Notes: generated by a model from the sequence alone, not told the origin. A stretch of 64,000 bases of DNA from Jejubacter calystegiae (GCF_005671395.1 NZ_CP040428.1:1426001-1490000); one strand, 5' to 3'. Counted from the stretch's first letter, positions 18,320 to 30,193 are shown. Numbers and translations: made by a program.

Positions 18320-19489
18320 TTACTCTCCCTGCTGTTCTGTCTGGGATGCACTGTTCCCGGCTGCGGCTGGCTGACCGTTATCCGACGGCGCCATCTGATT
18401 ACGGACCCGCTGGCGCATCAATTTTTCCAGCACCGGCTGGCTGGCGAGCGATTCGGGCAGTTCCATAGCGATACTCTGCTGGCTTAACGCATCCAGCTCG
18501 GCCAGAAAGCCTTTGGTCGCGGCATCGTTGGTATCGTAGTAAGCGCGTACCCAGGTGGCAACGGTCTCCAGCGACTGCTTGTAGACCTCGTCCTGGTGGC
18601 GCGGTACGGCCTGAGCCGCAACCAGCAGGCGGGAACGGATGTTCTCGCGCAGGTAGACATCCTGGTTCGGCGCCAGCAGCGGAACTTCGGTGGCGTCGCG
18701 ACGGCGGATGGTAATAAAGCTGTCCATAAAGTTATGCCAGCTGCGGGTCAGATTCTGGCGCCATTCGCTCAGGGAGCCGGAAATCTCGCGGCTGTCGGCA
18801 TCCATGGGAGCGTCATCGCTGTCGTTGTCGGCCAGACGCAGGTTATCCACCTGGTTAGACAGCTGGTTAACGCGCAGAATAATGCCGTCGAAATCGATTT
18901 GCGATACGCCGGACAGGCTGGCGATATCACTGTTCAACGCGCGACGTGCGGCGATCAGGCTGGGATCGTTCATTTGTCCAAGGCTGACGTCGGCGTTTTT
19001 CAGTAGCGCAGCGGCGGTCGCGACATCCTGATCGCTCCACAGCTTACGTCCGGCCAGTTTGACCAGGTAATCGGCTTCGGCCAGCAACCAGTTATTCGCA
19101 TCGCCGCCAGTGATAGAGGCCATCTTTTCACGGGTCTCTTCCAGCGTTTTCGCCATGATCTGCTCACGCTGCTGTGCGGCGTCCAGACTGCTCTGCTGCT
19201 GCTGAAGTCGGGAATCCAGCTCGGTTTTTTGTTGCGCCAGCTGCTGCTGGAGGGCGGTGACCTGAGCGGCCAGGGTTTGGGTGCTGGCTGTCTGGCTGGC
19301 GGCCTGTCGTTTGTTCCAGGTATAGAGCCCGGCACCGGCAGCCAGAGCAATGGCGATAGCAATAACGCTGAGCGTAATGCCAACGCCCGTGCCACGTTTT
19401 TGCTTCTCCTGTGGCTGAGTTTGCACCGGCGTCTCCACGTCTGGCGTGGCTTCTTCAACCCTGGCGGAGGATTCTTTTGGTTCCGTCAT
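18320..19489 (-). CDS. hemX: HemX, haem-operon membrane protein
   Basis: Single-pass inner-membrane protein of uncertain function, once annotated as uroporphyrinogen III methyltransferase. It has 389 residues: an acidic/polar cytoplasmic N-terminus, a membrane helix at about 37-57, a coiled coil rich in Q and A at about 70-130, and a conserved domain with [20 protein letters not shown] and [21 protein letters not shown] start at the ATG at 19489 (MTEPKE); an upstream in-frame ATG at 19501 adds four residues. It lies between hemD and hemY. Confidence 0.94.
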   Translation of the reverse strand: MTEPKESSARVEEATPDVETPVQTQPQEKQKRGTGVGITLSVIAIAIALAAGAGLYTWNKRQAASQTASTQTLAAQVTALQQQLAQQKTELDSRLQQQQSSLDAAQQREQIMAKTLEETREKMASITGGDANNWLLAEADYLVKLAGRKLWSDQDVATAAALLKNADVSLGQMNDPSLIAARRALNSDIASLSGVSQIDFDGIILRVNQLSNQVDNLRLADNDSDDAPMDADSREISGSLSEWRQNLTRSWHNFMDSFITIRRRDATEVPLLAPNQDVYLRENIRSRLLVAAQAVPRHQDEVYKQSLETVATWVRAYYDTNDAATKGFLAELDALSQQSIAMELPESLASQPVLEKLMRQRVRNQMAPSDNGQPAAAGNSASQTEQQGE

Positions 19490-19571
19490 TATTAGTCCCA
19501 TTCTTCTCAGTGTTGTTGTCTACCCGTATCCTGCGGGCACCTTTATTTCGGGAAGAGCCCGATACGGCCCT

Positions 19572-20318
19572 TCAGGTTGGGCATAACGCGCGCAGCAGCG
19601 CATCGTTGTCGGCGTTATCTGCGATGCTGACATCCCGCCAGCCTGATTCTCTGGCATGGGTGGCCAGACGTTCACTGACAACAATTAGCCTGCAGTTCAG
19701 TAACCAGTTATTACGATACCATTCCGGCACCAGCGCGTAGAGCTGGCGCAGCATTTCGCCGCTGGTGACCACCAGGGTATCGATCTCCAGGTTTTGCCAG
19801 CGCCAGGCAACTTCCGCGCCATCATACTGTTTGGGGCAGCGCTGGTAGCATTCGCACAGCGTTACCTGAGCACCGCGCTGGCGTAGTGTATCCCCCAGTA
19901 GCTCACGCCCGCCGTTACCGCGTAGTATCAGCGCCTGCTTACCTTTTATATCTTGTAATTCAGGTAATTGTAGCAAGACTTCGCTGATTTCCCGATCGCG
20001 CGGATAATTTACCGGCAGACTACTGACTTTATGCAAGGCCAGCGCGCTGGAGCGACCAATGGAAAACCATGCCGCCTGCGCAGGCCAGCGCATGCTTTGC
20101 CGGGAAAGCGTGGCATGGGCATATTCCACCGCATGGCGGGAGAGAACAAAGGCAAGATCGCCCGGGCGCAGCGCGTTCAGATAGTCGGGTAGACGGGAAA
20201 GCTCACGACCCGGCGAAAATTCGATCAGCGGAAAACTCCAGGCCACCAGCCCCATCGCGCGCAGACGGCTGACTAAAGCCTCTCCGTCGGGGGAGGGGCG
20301 GGTGACCAGAATCCTCAT
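19572..20318 (-). CDS. hemD: uroporphyrinogen-III synthase
   Basis: Cyclises hydroxymethylbilane to uroporphyrinogen III with inversion of ring D, the branch point to haem, sirohaem and B12. It is 248 residues (246 in E. coli) with the two-domain HemD fold. The N-terminus [19 protein letters not shown] and the segment [20 protein letters not shown] are typical. It overlaps hemC by four bases, as expected for a coupled operon. The gap to hemX is 82 bases. Confidence 0.96.
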   Translation of the reverse strand: MRILVTRPSPDGEALVSRLRAMGLVAWSFPLIEFSPGRELSRLPDYLNALRPGDLAFVLSRHAVEYAHATLSRQSMRWPAQAAWFSIGRSSALALHKVSSLPVNYPRDREISEVLLQLPELQDIKGKQALILRGNGGRELLGDTLRQRGAQVTLCECYQRCPKQYDGAEVAWRWQNLEIDTLVVTSGEMLRQLYALVPEWYRNNWLLNCRLIVVSERLATHARESGWRDVSIADNADNDALLRALCPT

Positions 20319-21256
20319 GCAGGGGCATCTCCGTCATAGACATCGGCCAGGATCTCCCTGGCGCCGTTATCCAGTAGCTCTTCGGCAAGCGAGATCCCCA
20401 TCGCTTCGGCATCTTCCGGGCGACCGCGACGTTCGCCGCGCACCATCTGCTTACCATCCGGCGAGCCGACCAGCGCCCGTAACCAAAGTTTACCGTCATG
20501 CAATTCAGCATAGCTGCCGATCGGTACCTGACAACCTCCTTCCAGGCGGGTGTTCATCGCGCGTTCGGCGGTAACCCGGATGGCGGTTTCTTCGTGGTTG
20601 AGCGGCGCCAGTAATTTGCGGGTCCAGGCATCGTCCAGCCGACATTCGATGCCAACGGCGCCCTGGCCTACTGCCGGTAGTGATTCTTCCGGCGTCAGGG
20701 GGCTGCGGATGCGTTCTTCCATCTCCAGGCGCTGCAGGCCCGCCACGGCCAGAATAATGGCGTCATAGTCGCCGGCATCGAGCTTACCGAGGCGGGTGCC
20801 GAGGTTGCCGCGTAGCGAACGCACGTTAAGATCCGGACGCTGTGCCATCAACTGACACTGACGGCGCAGGCTGGAGGTGCCCACATAGCTACCGGGCGGT
20901 AGCGCATCCAGGCTGGCATAGCGCCCGGAGACGAAGGCGTCGCGCGGATCGCCGCGCTCGCAGATCGTGACCAGGCCAAGCCCCGCCGGGAATTCTATTG
21001 GTACATCCTTCATGGAGTGCACGGCGATATCTGCGCGCTTCTCCAGCAGAGCCAGCTCCAGCTCCTTGACAAACAGTCCCTTGCCGCCCACTTTGGCCAG
21101 CGGCGTGTCGAGAATAATATCGCCGCGCGTCACCATTGGCACCAGCTCAACGCTGAGTCCTGGATGGCTCGCCTCAAGGCGCTCCTTGACATATTGTGCC
21201 TGCCATAGCGCCAGCGGACTCTGCCGGGTGGCAATTCTTAATACTTTGTCTACCAT
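20315..21256 (-). CDS. hemC: hydroxymethylbilane synthase (porphobilinogen deaminase)
   Basis: Joins four porphobilinogen molecules into hydroxymethylbilane using a covalently bound dipyrromethane cofactor. It is 313 residues, as in E. coli. Motifs include [33 protein letters not shown] and the cofactor-cysteine loop [15 protein letters not shown]. First gene of the hem operon, diverging from cyaA across 279 bases. Confidence 0.98.
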   Translation of the reverse strand: MVDKVLRIATRQSPLALWQAQYVKERLEASHPGLSVELVPMVTRGDIILDTPLAKVGGKGLFVKELELALLEKRADIAVHSMKDVPIEFPAGLGLVTICERGDPRDAFVSGRYASLDALPPGSYVGTSSLRRQCQLMAQRPDLNVRSLRGNLGTRLGKLDAGDYDAIILAVAGLQRLEMEERIRSPLTPEESLPAVGQGAVGIECRLDDAWTRKLLAPLNHEETAIRVTAERAMNTRLEGGCQVPIGSYAELHDGKLWLRALVGSPDGKQMVRGERRGRPEDAEAMGISLAEELLDNGAREILADVYDGDAPA

Positions 21257-21407
21257 TGCTTGTTACCGTAATGATCGTCTGTTGACCATCCTATCATTGT
21301 TAGTGGAATGCTGTCAGTTTACGGTCAGGCTGGGGGAAAGGAGCGCAAAACTGATAACGGAAAATAAGCCGGGCTTTTGATGCTACACTTGGTGTAGTGC
21401 ATCTTTC

Positions 21408-21446
21408 TTTACGGTCAACCGGCAAGGTGTTAAATTGATCACGTTT
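21408..21446 (+). promoter_or_regulatory. cyaA promoter with CRP site over the -10 box
   Basis: A -35 TTTACG (21408-21413) and -10 TAAATT (21431-21436) are 17 bases apart. A CRP site spans 21425-21446, with half sites GGTGT and TCACG, and covers the -10 box. This is the layout of E. coli cyaA P2, where CRP-cAMP represses cyclase synthesis. The leader to the TTG start is about 90 bases. Confidence 0.8.
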
Positions 21447-21535
21447 CCAGCAATTGTCCACCTGACTAACCATAAACATAACGGTGGCGAGCGGGACCGA
21501 TCTTTTCAAAATACTGAACAATCAGGCGATACGTC

Positions 21536-24103
21536 TTGTACCTCTATATTGAGACTCTGAAACAGAGGCTGGATGCCATCAATCAGCTGCGCGTGGACCG
21601 CGCACTGGCAGCTCAGGGATCTGCTTTCCAGCAGGTCTATAGTCTGCTGCCTGGTCTGTTGCACTATCACCATCCGCTGATGCCGGGTTATCTCGACGGT
21701 AACGTTCCCTGTGGCATCTGCCTCTACACGCCTGATGAAACCCAACAGCATTACCTGAAACAGCTTGAAGAGCGTCGTGGGCTGCCGGAATTGCGGACAC
21801 CGAACGGTGAACTGCCGATCACCGGTATCTACTCCATGGGCAGCACCTCGTCGGTCGGCCAGAGCTGTTCGTCGGATCTTGATATCTGGGTCTGCCACCA
21901 GGCCTGGCTGGATAACGAAGAGCGCCAGCTGCTGCAGCGTAAATGTAGCCTGCTTGAAAGCTGGGCCGCCTCAATGGGGGTGGAAGTCAGCTTCTTTCTG
22001 ATTGATGAGAACCGCTTCCGCCATAACGAGAGCGGCAGTCTGGGTGGCGAAGACTGTGGTTCAACGCAGCATATCCTGTTGCTTGATGAATTTTACCGTA
22101 CCGCGGTCCGAATGGCGGGCAAGCGTATTCTGTGGAATATGGTGCCGGTCGATCAGGAAGAGCACTACGACGATTACGTGATGACGCTCTACGCCCAGGG
22201 AGTACTGACGCCTAACGAATGGCTCGATCTGGGCGGACTGAGTTCGCTGTCTGCCGAAGAGTACTTCGGCGCCAGCCTGTGGCAGCTCTATAAGAGCATC
22301 GACTCGCCTTATAAAGCGGTGCTGAAAACGCTGCTGCTGGAGGCATACTCCTGGGAATACCCCAATACCGGCCTGCTGGCGGAAGATATGAAGCAGCGCC
22401 TGCATGACGGTGAGATTGTTTGTTTTGGTCTGGATCCCTACTGCATGATGCTGGAGCGGGTCACGCACTATCTGACCCAGATAAACGATGAGGCGCGGCT
22501 GGATTTGGTGCGCCGCTGCTTTTATCTGAAGGTGTGTGAAAAATTGACCCGCGAGCGGGCCTGTGTGGGCTGGCGTCGTGAAGTGCTGACTCAGTTGGTG
22601 AAAGCCTGGGGTTGGGATGAAACGCGGCTGGCGATTCTGGATAACCGCGCTAACTGGAAGATCGATCGGGTGCGTGAAGCGCACAACGAACTGCTCGATG
22701 CCATGATGCAGAGCTACCGTAATCTGATCCGTTTCGCGCGCCGTAATAATCTGAGCGTCAGCGCCAGTCCACAGGATATTGGCGTACTGACCCGTAAGCT
22801 TTATGCGGCCTTTGAGGCGCTGCCGGGCAAGGTCACCCTGGTGAACCCGCAGATCTCGCCGGATCTTTCAGAGCCTAATCTGACTTTTATCTATGTGCCC
22901 CCAGGCCGCGCCAATCGCACCGGTTGGTATCTGTACAACCGCGCGCCGAACATGGACTCGATTATCAGCCATCAGCCGCTGGAGTATAACCGTTACCTGA
23001 ATAAGCTGGTGGCCTGGGCCTGGTTCAACGGGTTGCTGACTTCCCGAACCCGGCTGTTTATTAAAGGCAATGAGGTGTGTGACCTGCCGAAGCTGCAGGA
23101 GATGGTGGCGGATGTTTCCAGCCACTTCCCGTTGCGTCTGCCTGCGCCTACGGCCAAAGCGCTGTACAGTCCCTGTGAAATTCGTCACCTGGCGATAATC
23201 GTCAACCTGGAATATGACCCGACGGCGGCATTCCGCGATCGGGTCGTGCATTTTGACTTCCGTAAGCTGGATATTTTCAGTTTTGGTCAGCAACAGCAGT
23301 GCCTGGTGGGCAGCGTCGATCTGCTGTACCGCAACTCCTGGAATGAGGTGCGAACCCTGCACTTCAACGGCGAGCAGGCGATGATTGAGGCGCTGAAAAC
23401 CATCCTTGGCAAAATGCATCAGGATGCTGCGCCGCCGGATAGCGTAGAGGTTTTCTGTTACAGCCAGCATCTGCGCGGTCTGATCCGCACCCGGGTTCAG
23501 CAGCTGGTTTCGGAATGTATTGAGCTGCGTCTGACCAGTACCCGTCAGGAAGCCGGGCGTTTCAAAGCGCTGCGGGTGGCGGGCCAGACTTGGGGACTGT
23601 TCTTTGAACGCCTGAATGTATCGGTCCAGAAACTGGAAAATGCCGTAGAGTTTTACGGTGCGATTTCCAATAACAAACTGCACGGACTGTCGATGCAGGT
23701 CGAAACGCATCACGTACAGCTACCGTCGGTGGTGGATGGTTTTGCCAGCGAAGGGATTATTCAGTTCTTCTTTGAAGAGAGTCACGACCGGGAAGGCTTT
23801 AACATCTATATTCTGGATGAGAGTAACCGGGCTGAAGCCTATCATCACTGCGAAGGCAACAAAGAGGAGCTGGTGCGCGACGTTAGCCGCTTCTACTCTT
23901 CTTCCCACGATCGCTTCACTTACGGCTCAAGCTTTATCAACTTCAATCTGCCGCAGTTCTACCAGATTGTGAAGGTGGACGGGCACCAGCAGGTGATCCC
24001 TTTCCGCTCCCAGTCCGTCCGGACGGCGACGGCATCGGTTCCGCCTGAGGATGATTCCCGTACGCCGCCAGCACCGCCGCTGGTGCAGCAGTATCAGTCC
24101 TGA
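21536..24103 (+). CDS. cyaA: class I adenylate cyclase
   Basis: Makes cAMP from ATP; the catalytic N-terminal half is controlled through the C-terminal half by the glucose PTS (phospho-EIIA-Glc). The protein has 855 residues (848 in E. coli). The nucleotidyltransferase core [19 protein letters not shown] at about residues 102-120 supplies the metal-binding aspartates. The start is a TTG at 21536 giving [18 protein letters not shown]; the weak TTG codon is conserved in enterics and keeps synthesis low. The 3' end overlaps cyaY tail to tail by ten bases. Confidence 0.97.
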   Translation: MYLYIETLKQRLDAINQLRVDRALAAQGSAFQQVYSLLPGLLHYHHPLMPGYLDGNVPCGICLYTPDETQQHYLKQLEERRGLPELRTPNGELPITGIYSMGSTSSVGQSCSSDLDIWVCHQAWLDNEERQLLQRKCSLLESWAASMGVEVSFFLIDENRFRHNESGSLGGEDCGSTQHILLLDEFYRTAVRMAGKRILWNMVPVDQEEHYDDYVMTLYAQGVLTPNEWLDLGGLSSLSAEEYFGASLWQLYKSIDSPYKAVLKTLLLEAYSWEYPNTGLLAEDMKQRLHDGEIVCFGLDPYCMMLERVTHYLTQINDEARLDLVRRCFYLKVCEKLTRERACVGWRREVLTQLVKAWGWDETRLAILDNRANWKIDRVREAHNELLDAMMQSYRNLIRFARRNNLSVSASPQDIGVLTRKLYAAFEALPGKVTLVNPQISPDLSEPNLTFIYVPPGRANRTGWYLYNRAPNMDSIISHQPLEYNRYLNKLVAWAWFNGLLTSRTRLFIKGNEVCDLPKLQEMVADVSSHFPLRLPAPTAKALYSPCEIRHLAIIVNLEYDPTAAFRDRVVHFDFRKLDIFSFGQQQQCLVGSVDLLYRNSWNEVRTLHFNGEQAMIEALKTILGKMHQDAAPPDSVEVFCYSQHLRGLIRTRVQQLVSECIELRLTSTRQEAGRFKALRVAGQTWGLFFERLNVSVQKLENAVEFYGAISNNKLHGLSMQVETHHVQLPSVVDGFASEGIIQFFFEESHDREGFNIYILDESNRAEAYHHCEGNKEELVRDVSRFYSSSHDRFTYGSSFINFNLPQFYQIVKVDGHQQVIPFRSQSVRTATASVPPEDDSRTPPAPPLVQQYQS

Positions 24104-24420
24104 TTAAAACGCACTGCTTCGCCTGCCTGGGCAGTGCAGGCTTCTTCCAGTAACTTCCAGAACGGCTCGCCGCTGCGATCGCAAATCCAGGTATCGCCCT
24201 GTCGCGAGAAGTGGTAGCCGCCCGCTTTGGTCGCCAGCCACACTTGATGCAGCGGCTCTTGCCGGTTAATAATGATTTTGCTGCCGTTTTCAAAACTCAG
24301 TGTCAGCACGCTGCCGTTAATCTCGCAGTCGATATCGCTGTCGCCGTCCCAGTCGTCCAGATGCTCTTCAATCGTTCTCCAGAGACCGTCGGCCAGGCGG
24401 TGAAATTCGCTGTCATTCAT
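24094..24420 (-). CDS. cyaY: iron-sulfur assembly frataxin homologue CyaY
   Basis: Bacterial frataxin that binds iron and modulates the cysteine desulfurase IscS during Fe-S cluster assembly. It is 108 residues (106 in E. coli). The acidic first helix and ridge ([16 protein letters not shown]) bind iron, and the beta-sheet holds [20 protein letters not shown]. It is convergent with cyaA, and on the opposite strand to lptM. Confidence 0.96.
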   Translation of the reverse strand: MNDSEFHRLADGLWRTIEEHLDDWDGDSDIDCEINGSVLTLSFENGSKIIINRQEPLHQVWLATKAGGYHFSRQGDTWICDRSGEPFWKLLEEACTAQAGEAVRFNQD

Positions 24421-24575
24421 ATTCGCTTTCCGTTTTGTGTACTGTCGGCAGTATAAGAGGAATGACCGATGATAGAAACCGCCTGACGTTATACCTTGCC
24501 AGTAAAAGGGTGTTGCTTTTCAGTGGTCACCTGCGATGATAGACAGCAGAACGTATAAACGACAGGCACCCAGGA

Positions 24576-24797
24576 ATGAAAAAGATTTTCTGTCCGCTGG
24601 CCGTAGGGCTGGCACTGTTTACCCTGACGGGCTGTGGCCTGAAGGGGCCGCTCTATTTTCCTCCGGAAGAGAAAAAAGCGACTGAAAACCCCCAACAAAC
24701 CGCGCAGCCGCAGCAGGAAGAACAGACGATCCAGTCCACCGTTCCCGATCGCAACGATCGCGCAACGGGCGATGGTCCGACCCAGGTTATCTACTGA
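24576..24797 (+). CDS. lptM: LPS-assembly lipoprotein LptM (YifL)
   Basis: Small outer-membrane lipoprotein reported to promote oxidative maturation of the LPS translocon protein LptD. The 73-residue precursor has a signal peptide and lipobox LTGC (Cys near residue 20), followed by GLKGPLYFPPEEKK, the conserved mature N-terminus. The rest is Gln/Pro-rich and disordered. It is just upstream of dapF, probably co-transcribed. E. coli has 67 residues, so the tail is slightly longer here. Confidence 0.92.
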   Translation: MKKIFCPLAVGLALFTLTGCGLKGPLYFPPEEKKATENPQQTAQPQQEEQTIQSTVPDRNDRATGDGPTQVIY

Positions 24798-24830
24798 TTA
24801 ATGTCGTCACCGCGCTAAATGGAGCAGAGA

Positions 24831-25655
24831 ATGCAGTTTTCCAAAATGCATGGCCTTGGCAACGACTTTATGGTCGTCGACGCGGTAACGCAGAATGTCT
24901 TTTTCTCCCCTGAGCTGATCCGCCGTCTGGCGGATCGTTATCTGGGTGTGGGGTTCGATCAACTGCTGGTGGTGGAACCCCCCTACGATCCCGATCTCGA
25001 CTTTCACTATCGGATCTTTAACGCAGACGGCAGCGAAGTGGCTCAATGCGGCAACGGCGCTCGCTGTTTCGCCCGTTTCGTGCGCCTGAAAGGGTTGACC
25101 AATAAGCGGGATATCCGGGTCAGTACCGCCAAAGGACGCATGGTACTAAGCGTTACCGAGAACGAGCTGGTGCGGGTCAATATGGGCGAGCCGGATTTCG
25201 AGCCTGCCCAGGTGCCGTTTCGCGCCAATAAAGCGGAGAAAACCTACATAATGCGCGCCGCCGAACAGACGGTGCTGTGTGGAGTGGTCTCCATGGGCAA
25301 TCCCCATGCGGTCATTCCGGTGGATGATGTGGATAGCGCGCCGGTTGAAATCCTGGGACCGGCGATGGAGAGCCATGAACGCTTTCCCGAACGCGCCAAC
25401 ATCGGCTTTATGCAGGTGGTCAGCCGTCAGCACATTCGCCTGCGGGTGTATGAGCGTGGCGCTGGCGAAACCCAGGCCTGCGGCAGCGGCGCCTGTGGGG
25501 CGGTCGCAGTCGGAATTCAACAAGGTTTATTAAACGAACAGGTACGTGTCGATCTGCCCGGCGGGCGGCTCGATATCGCCTGGAAAGGGCCCGGTAATGC
25601 ACTGTACATGACCGGGCCGGCGACCCATGTTTACGATGGATTCATACACCTATGA
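24831..25655 (+). CDS. dapF: diaminopimelate epimerase
   Basis: Interconverts LL- and meso-diaminopimelate for lysine and peptidoglycan synthesis, using two cysteines as acid and base. It is 274 residues from the ATG at 24831 ([19 protein letters not shown]); the ATG 12 bases earlier is rejected by family alignment. The catalytic cysteines lie in CGNGARCF (about 73) and [13 protein letters not shown] (about 217). The stop overlaps yigA (ATGA). Confidence 0.98.
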   Translation: MQFSKMHGLGNDFMVVDAVTQNVFFSPELIRRLADRYLGVGFDQLLVVEPPYDPDLDFHYRIFNADGSEVAQCGNGARCFARFVRLKGLTNKRDIRVSTAKGRMVLSVTENELVRVNMGEPDFEPAQVPFRANKAEKTYIMRAAEQTVLCGVVSMGNPHAVIPVDDVDSAPVEILGPAMESHERFPERANIGFMQVVSRQHIRLRVYERGAGETQACGSGACGAVAVGIQQGLLNEQVRVDLPGGRLDIAWKGPGNALYMTGPATHVYDGFIHL

Positions 25656-26356
25656 AGAACGCCGGTGAACAGCAGGAGAGCCTGACGGAACTGGACGACA
25701 GCGCGGTAAGCGAATACCTGTTGCGCCATCCTGATTTCTTTATTCGCAATGCCCACCAGGTCGAACAGATGCGGGTGCCGCATCCGGTGCGCGGTACCGT
25801 GTCGCTGGTGGAGTGGCATATGGCCCGGGCGCGCAACTATATCGGCCAGTTGGAACAGAACATCGGCCTGCTGATGGAGCAGGCCAGCGTCAATGAAGGG
25901 CTGTTTTCCAGCTTGCTGACCCTGCAGGCAAGGTTGGCTTCCGCCGACAGCCTGGAGGAGCTTCTGAATCGCCTGCATCGCTGGGCGCGGGAGCTGGGGC
26001 TGGCGGGCGCCCATATCCGACTCTTCCCCGAACGCTGGCGCATTGGCGCGCCGTCCAGCTTTACGCATCTGGCACTTAATCGGCAGGCGTTTGAGCCGCT
26101 GCGTATTCAGCGCTTTGGCGATGAGCGCCACTATCTGGGGCCGCTAAATGGCCCTGAACTGCTGGTGATGCTGCCTCAGTCGATGGCCGTAGGCTCGGTG
26201 GCGATGTCCCTGATGGGGCGCGATGGCGATCTCGGCGTGGTGATCTTTACCAGTCGCGATCCCCAGCATTACCAGGCCGGGCAGGGAACGCAGCTGTTAC
26301 AGGCGCTGGCGCAAATGCTGCCCGCAGTGCTTGAGCGTTGGATAGAACGGCTGTGA
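25652..26356 (+). CDS. yigA: DUF484 protein YigA
   Basis: Uncharacterised cytoplasmic protein of 234 residues (235 in E. coli). It starts with an acidic segment containing [14 protein letters not shown], then [19 protein letters not shown], a helical linker, and a GAF-like C-terminal domain. DUF484 genes are nearly always found between dapF and xerC, as here, with 4-base overlaps on both sides. That conserved coupling is the only functional hint. Confidence 0.93.
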   Translation: MKNAGEQQESLTELDDSAVSEYLLRHPDFFIRNAHQVEQMRVPHPVRGTVSLVEWHMARARNYIGQLEQNIGLLMEQASVNEGLFSSLLTLQARLASADSLEELLNRLHRWARELGLAGAHIRLFPERWRIGAPSSFTHLALNRQAFEPLRIQRFGDERHYLGPLNGPELLVMLPQSMAVGSVAMSLMGRDGDLGVVIFTSRDPQHYQAGQGTQLLQALAQMLPAVLERWIERL

Positions 26357-27249
26357 GCTTGCAAAACGGCGTCGATAGCTTCCTGCGCTACCTGAAAGTG
26401 GAGCGCCAGCTTAGCCCTATGACGTTACTCAATTATGGCCGCCAGTTGGAGACTGTTGTCCGGATGCTGGAACAGCGCGGTATCCACGAATGGCCGCGCT
26501 GCGATGTTGCCGCCGTACGCTCACTGGCGGTCAGCAGTCGTCGTGATGGTTTACAGGCCGCCAGCCTTGCGCTGCGTCTGTCGGCCCTGCGTAGCCTGCT
26601 GGACTGGCTGGTGGGTCAGGGGGTATTGTCCGCGAACCCGGCCCGGGGCGTTCAGGCGCCGAAAGCGCCACGCCATTTGCCGAAGAATATCGAAGTGGAT
26701 GACGTTAACCGTCTGCTGGAGATCGACATCAACGATCCGCTGGCGGTGCGCGACCGGGCGATGCTGGAAGTGATGTACGGCGCCGGACTGCGTCTTTCCG
26801 AACTGGTGAATCTGAACCTGAAAGATCTGGACCTGGCCAGCGGCGAGGTCTGGGTGGTGGGGAAAGGAAGCAAGGAGCGGCGCCTGCCCATTGGCCGCAG
26901 CGCCGTCACCTGGATCGAGCACTGGCTCGATCTGCGGGAACTGTTCGGGCCGGAAGATGACGCGCTGTTCCTGGCGCGCCAGGGTAAACGTATCTCTACC
27001 CGCAATGTGCAGAAGCGCTTTGCCGAATGGGGCGTGAAACAGGGATTGAATGCGCACGTGCACCCTCATAAACTGCGCCACTCTTTCGCGACCCATATGC
27101 TGGAGTCGAGCGGGGATCTGCGTGCAGTACAGGAGCTGCTGGGGCATGCCAACCTCTCCACCACCCAAATCTATACCCATCTCAATTTCCAGCATCTGGC
27201 CGCGGTTTATGATGCCGCCCATCCACGGGCCAAACGGGGGAAACACTGA
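26353..27249 (+). CDS. xerC: site-specific tyrosine recombinase XerC
   Basis: Acts with XerD at the dif site to resolve chromosome dimers, and on plasmid cer-type sites. It is 298 residues, as in E. coli. After the SAM-like N-terminal domain come catalytic residues in [10 protein letters not shown] (Arg), GKGSKERR (Lys), [14 protein letters not shown] (His, Arg), [14 protein letters not shown] (His and nucleophile Tyr). The GTG start at 26353 overlaps the yigA stop; the in-frame codons from 26338 are yigA sequence. The stop overlaps yigB by one base. Confidence 0.97.
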   Translation: MSLQNGVDSFLRYLKVERQLSPMTLLNYGRQLETVVRMLEQRGIHEWPRCDVAAVRSLAVSSRRDGLQAASLALRLSALRSLLDWLVGQGVLSANPARGVQAPKAPRHLPKNIEVDDVNRLLEIDINDPLAVRDRAMLEVMYGAGLRLSELVNLNLKDLDLASGEVWVVGKGSKERRLPIGRSAVTWIEHWLDLRELFGPEDDALFLARQGKRISTRNVQKRFAEWGVKQGLNAHVHPHKLRHSFATHMLESSGDLRAVQELLGHANLSTTQIYTHLNFQHLAAVYDAAHPRAKRGKH

Positions 27250-27965
27250 TGCATTTTTATCGTCCACTGGGACCCATCGCGGCGTTAACCTTCGATCTGG
27301 ACGACACGCTTTACGATAACGGCCCGGTGATTCAGCGCACCGAGCAGGAGTCACTGGACTTTATCCGCCGTTACCACCCGGAACTGAACAAACTTTCCGG
27401 GCCTGCGTTCCTGCAACTGCGGCAGCAACTGCGCCAGGAAGAGCCGGATATTTTTCACGACGTGACTCGCTGGCGCTGGCGCGCCGTTGAACGCCTGATG
27501 CGTCAGGCGGGGCTGGCGCCGGAAGCGGCCGCCCGGGGGGCCGACGCTGTGATGGAAAACTTTGCTCAGTGGCGCAGTCGCATTGATGTCCCCCAGGAGA
27601 CCTTTGATACTCTGGCGCGACTGGCGGAAAAGTGGCCGCTGGTGGCTGTCACCAATGGCAATGCCGATCCTGAACTATTCGGGCTGGGGGGATATTTCCA
27701 GTTTGTACTGAGGGCTGGACCAGACGGTCGCGCTAAGCCCTTTGCCGATATGTACCAACTGGCGGCAGACAAACTGGCGCTGGCACCGGAACAGATTCTG
27801 CACGTGGGCGATGACCTGACCACCGATGTGGCGGGGGCGATTCGCAGCGGCGTTCAGGCCTGCTGGATCAACCTTAATCAGCGCTCGCTGATGCGGGCCA
27901 GCGATGCCCGATTGCTGCCGCACCTGGAAATTTCGCGGTTGGCATCCCTCACCGCGCTGATATAA
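27249..27965 (+). CDS. yigB: HAD phosphatase YigB (5-amino-6-(5-phosphoribitylamino)uracil phosphatase)
   Basis: Haloacid-dehalogenase-like phosphatase that in E. coli dephosphorylates the riboflavin intermediate 5-amino-6-(5-phospho-D-ribitylamino)uracil, along with FMN. It is 238 residues. Motif [13 protein letters not shown], motif II VTNGN, and motif [18 protein letters not shown] are clear. Last gene of the dapF-yigA-xerC-yigB group, all coupled by 1-4 base overlaps; uvrD follows with its own control site. Confidence 0.95.
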   Translation: MHFYRPLGPIAALTFDLDDTLYDNGPVIQRTEQESLDFIRRYHPELNKLSGPAFLQLRQQLRQEEPDIFHDVTRWRWRAVERLMRQAGLAPEAAARGADAVMENFAQWRSRIDVPQETFDTLARLAEKWPLVAVTNGNADPELFGLGGYFQFVLRAGPDGRAKPFADMYQLAADKLALAPEQILHVGDDLTTDVAGAIRSGVQACWINLNQRSLMRASDARLLPHLEISRLASLTALI

Positions 27966-27976
27966 TTCAGCCAGCT

Positions 27977-27992
27977 CTGTATAAAAATCCAG
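27977..27992 (+). promoter_or_regulatory. LexA (SOS) box of uvrD
   Basis: CTGTATAAAAATCCAG fits CTG-N10-CAG, with the conserved CTGTATA left half and a weaker right half (TCCAG instead of TACAG). It is 38 bases before the uvrD start, where E. coli carries its LexA site. It predicts modest SOS induction. Confidence 0.75.
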
Positions 27993-28030
27993 GGGTCTGC
28001 GGACCTTCTTCCACTATTTCGGCGGTGCCA

Positions 28031-30193
28031 ATGGACGTTTCTTACCTGCTCGACAGCCTCAACGATAAACAGCGCGAAGCCGTGGCCGCATCGCGCAGCA
28101 ATATGCTGGTGCTGGCCGGGGCAGGTAGTGGTAAGACCCGCGTTCTGGTGCATCGCATCGCCTGGCTAATGACGGTGGAAAACTGCTCGCCGTACTCCAT
28201 TATGGCGGTGACCTTCACCAACAAGGCGGCGGCGGAAATGCGCCACCGTATCGGTGAGCTGGTAGGTACCAGTCAGGGGGGCATGTGGGTCGGTACCTTC
28301 CACGGCCTGGCGCACCGTCTGCTGCGCGCCCACCATATGGATGCCGGTCTGCCCCAGGATTTTCAGATTCTGGACAGTGAGGATCAACTGCGGCTGCTTA
28401 AGCGCCTGATTCGCGCCATGAATCTGGATGAAAAGCAGTGGCCGCCGCGTCAGGCGATGTGGTACATCAACGGCAAAAAGGATGAGGGGCTGCGCCCGCA
28501 GCATATCGAAAGCTATGGCAACCCGGTGGAGCAGACCTGGCAGAAGGTCTATCAGGCCTATCAGGAAGCCTGCGATCGCGCCGGGCTGGTGGATTTCGCT
28601 GAGCTGCTGCTGCGAGCCCACGAGCTGTGGTTGAACAAACCGCATATCCTTAACCACTACCGCGAACGTTTCACCAATATTCTGGTAGACGAATTCCAGG
28701 ATACTAACAGCATTCAGTACGCCTGGATCCGCCTGCTGGCGGGCGATACCGGCAAGGTGATGATCGTCGGCGATGACGATCAGTCCATTTACGGCTGGCG
28801 TGGTGCCCAGGTGGAAAATATCCAGCGCTTTCTGAATGATTTCCCGGGCGCTGAGACCATTCGTCTGGAGCAGAACTATCGCTCCACCAATACCATACTG
28901 AGTGCGGCTAACGCCCTGATCGCCCATAACGCCGGACGTCTGGGGAAAAACCTCTGGACCGATGGCAGCGATGGTGAACCGATCTCTCTCTACTGTGCCT
29001 TTAACGAGCTGGATGAAGCCCGCTTTGTGGTCAACCGGATCAAGGCCTGGCAGGAGGGGGGCAGCCCGCTCAGCCAGTGCGCCATCCTGTATCGCAGCAA
29101 TGCCCAGTCGCGCGTGCTGGAAGAGGCGTTACTGCAGGGCAGTATGCCTTACCGTATCTACGGTGGAATGCGCTTCTTCGAACGCCAGGAGATTAAGGAT
29201 GCGCTCTCCTATCTACGTTTGATCGCCAACCGTAACGATGATGCGGCCTTCGAGCGAGTGGTTAACACCCCGACCCGCGGCATTGGCGATCGTACCCTGG
29301 ACGTGGTGCGTCAGACCGCCCGCGACAGTCAGCTGACGCTGTGGCAGGCCTGCCGCCAGCTGTTGCAGGCACGCTCTCTGGCTGGCCGCGCCGCCTCGGC
29401 GCTGACGCGTTTTATGGAGCTGATTGACGCCCTGGCCCAGGAAACGGCGGATATGCCGCTGCACGTTCAGACTGACCGGGTTATTAAAGACTCCGGGTTG
29501 TGGATCATGTACGAGCAGGAGAAGGGTGAGAAAGGCCAGACCCGAATTGAAAACCTGGAGGAACTGGTCACGGCGACGCGCCAGTTCAGCTATCAGGATG
29601 AGGACGAAGATCTGCTGCCGCTGCAGGCCTTCCTTTCCCATGCCGCGCTGGAAGCGGGTGAAGGTCAGGCGGACACCTGGCAGGATGCCGTACAGCTTAT
29701 GACCCTGCACTCAGCCAAAGGGCTGGAGTTCCCGCAGGTCTTTATTGTCGGGATGGAAGAGGGGATGTTCCCGAGCCAGATGTCGCTGGATGAAGGCGGC
29801 CGTCTGGAAGAGGAGCGTCGACTGGCCTATGTGGGGGTGACCCGCGCCATGCAGAAACTGACCATTACTTACGCTGAAACTCGCCGTCTGTACGGTAAAG
29901 AGGCTTATCACCGCCCGTCGCGCTTTATCGGCGAACTGCCGCCGGAGTGCGTGGAAGAAGTCCGGCTGCGAGCCACCGTCAGCCGCCCGGTCGCGGCCCA
30001 GCGTACCACCACGCCGCTGACCAGCAACGACACTGGCTACACCCTGGGCCAGCGCGTTCGCCACCCGAAATTCGGTGAAGGGACTATCGTTAATCTGGAA
30101 GGCAGCGGGGAACACAGCCGCATTCAGGTGGCCTTTCAGGGGCAGGGGATTAAATGGTTGGTTGCAGCCTATGCGCGCCTGGAGACGGTATAA
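28031..30193 (+). CDS. uvrD: DNA helicase II UvrD
   Basis: SF1A 3'-5' helicase for nucleotide excision repair, methyl-directed mismatch repair and removal of RecA filaments. It is 720 residues, as in E. coli. Walker A AGAGSGKTRVL is at about 27-37, motif Ia FTNKAAAEMR, motif II VDEFQDTNS at about 219-227, motif III DDDQSIYGWRGA, motif IV QNYRS, and motif V/VI LMTLHSAKGLEF and VGVTRA. The C-terminal Tudor-like domain (GQRVRHPKFGEGTI) is intact. The ATG at 28031 is chosen over a GTG six bases upstream. Confidence 0.98.
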   Translation: MDVSYLLDSLNDKQREAVAASRSNMLVLAGAGSGKTRVLVHRIAWLMTVENCSPYSIMAVTFTNKAAAEMRHRIGELVGTSQGGMWVGTFHGLAHRLLRAHHMDAGLPQDFQILDSEDQLRLLKRLIRAMNLDEKQWPPRQAMWYINGKKDEGLRPQHIESYGNPVEQTWQKVYQAYQEACDRAGLVDFAELLLRAHELWLNKPHILNHYRERFTNILVDEFQDTNSIQYAWIRLLAGDTGKVMIVGDDDQSIYGWRGAQVENIQRFLNDFPGAETIRLEQNYRSTNTILSAANALIAHNAGRLGKNLWTDGSDGEPISLYCAFNELDEARFVVNRIKAWQEGGSPLSQCAILYRSNAQSRVLEEALLQGSMPYRIYGGMRFFERQEIKDALSYLRLIANRNDDAAFERVVNTPTRGIGDRTLDVVRQTARDSQLTLWQACRQLLQARSLAGRAASALTRFMELIDALAQETADMPLHVQTDRVIKDSGLWIMYEQEKGEKGQTRIENLEELVTATRQFSYQDEDEDLLPLQAFLSHAALEAGEGQADTWQDAVQLMTLHSAKGLEFPQVFIVGMEEGMFPSQMSLDEGGRLEEERRLAYVGVTRAMQKLTITYAETRRLYGKEAYHRPSRFIGELPPECVEEVRLRATVSRPVAAQRTTTPLTSNDTGYTLGQRVRHPKFGEGTIVNLEGSGEHSRIQVAFQGQGIKWLVAAYARLETV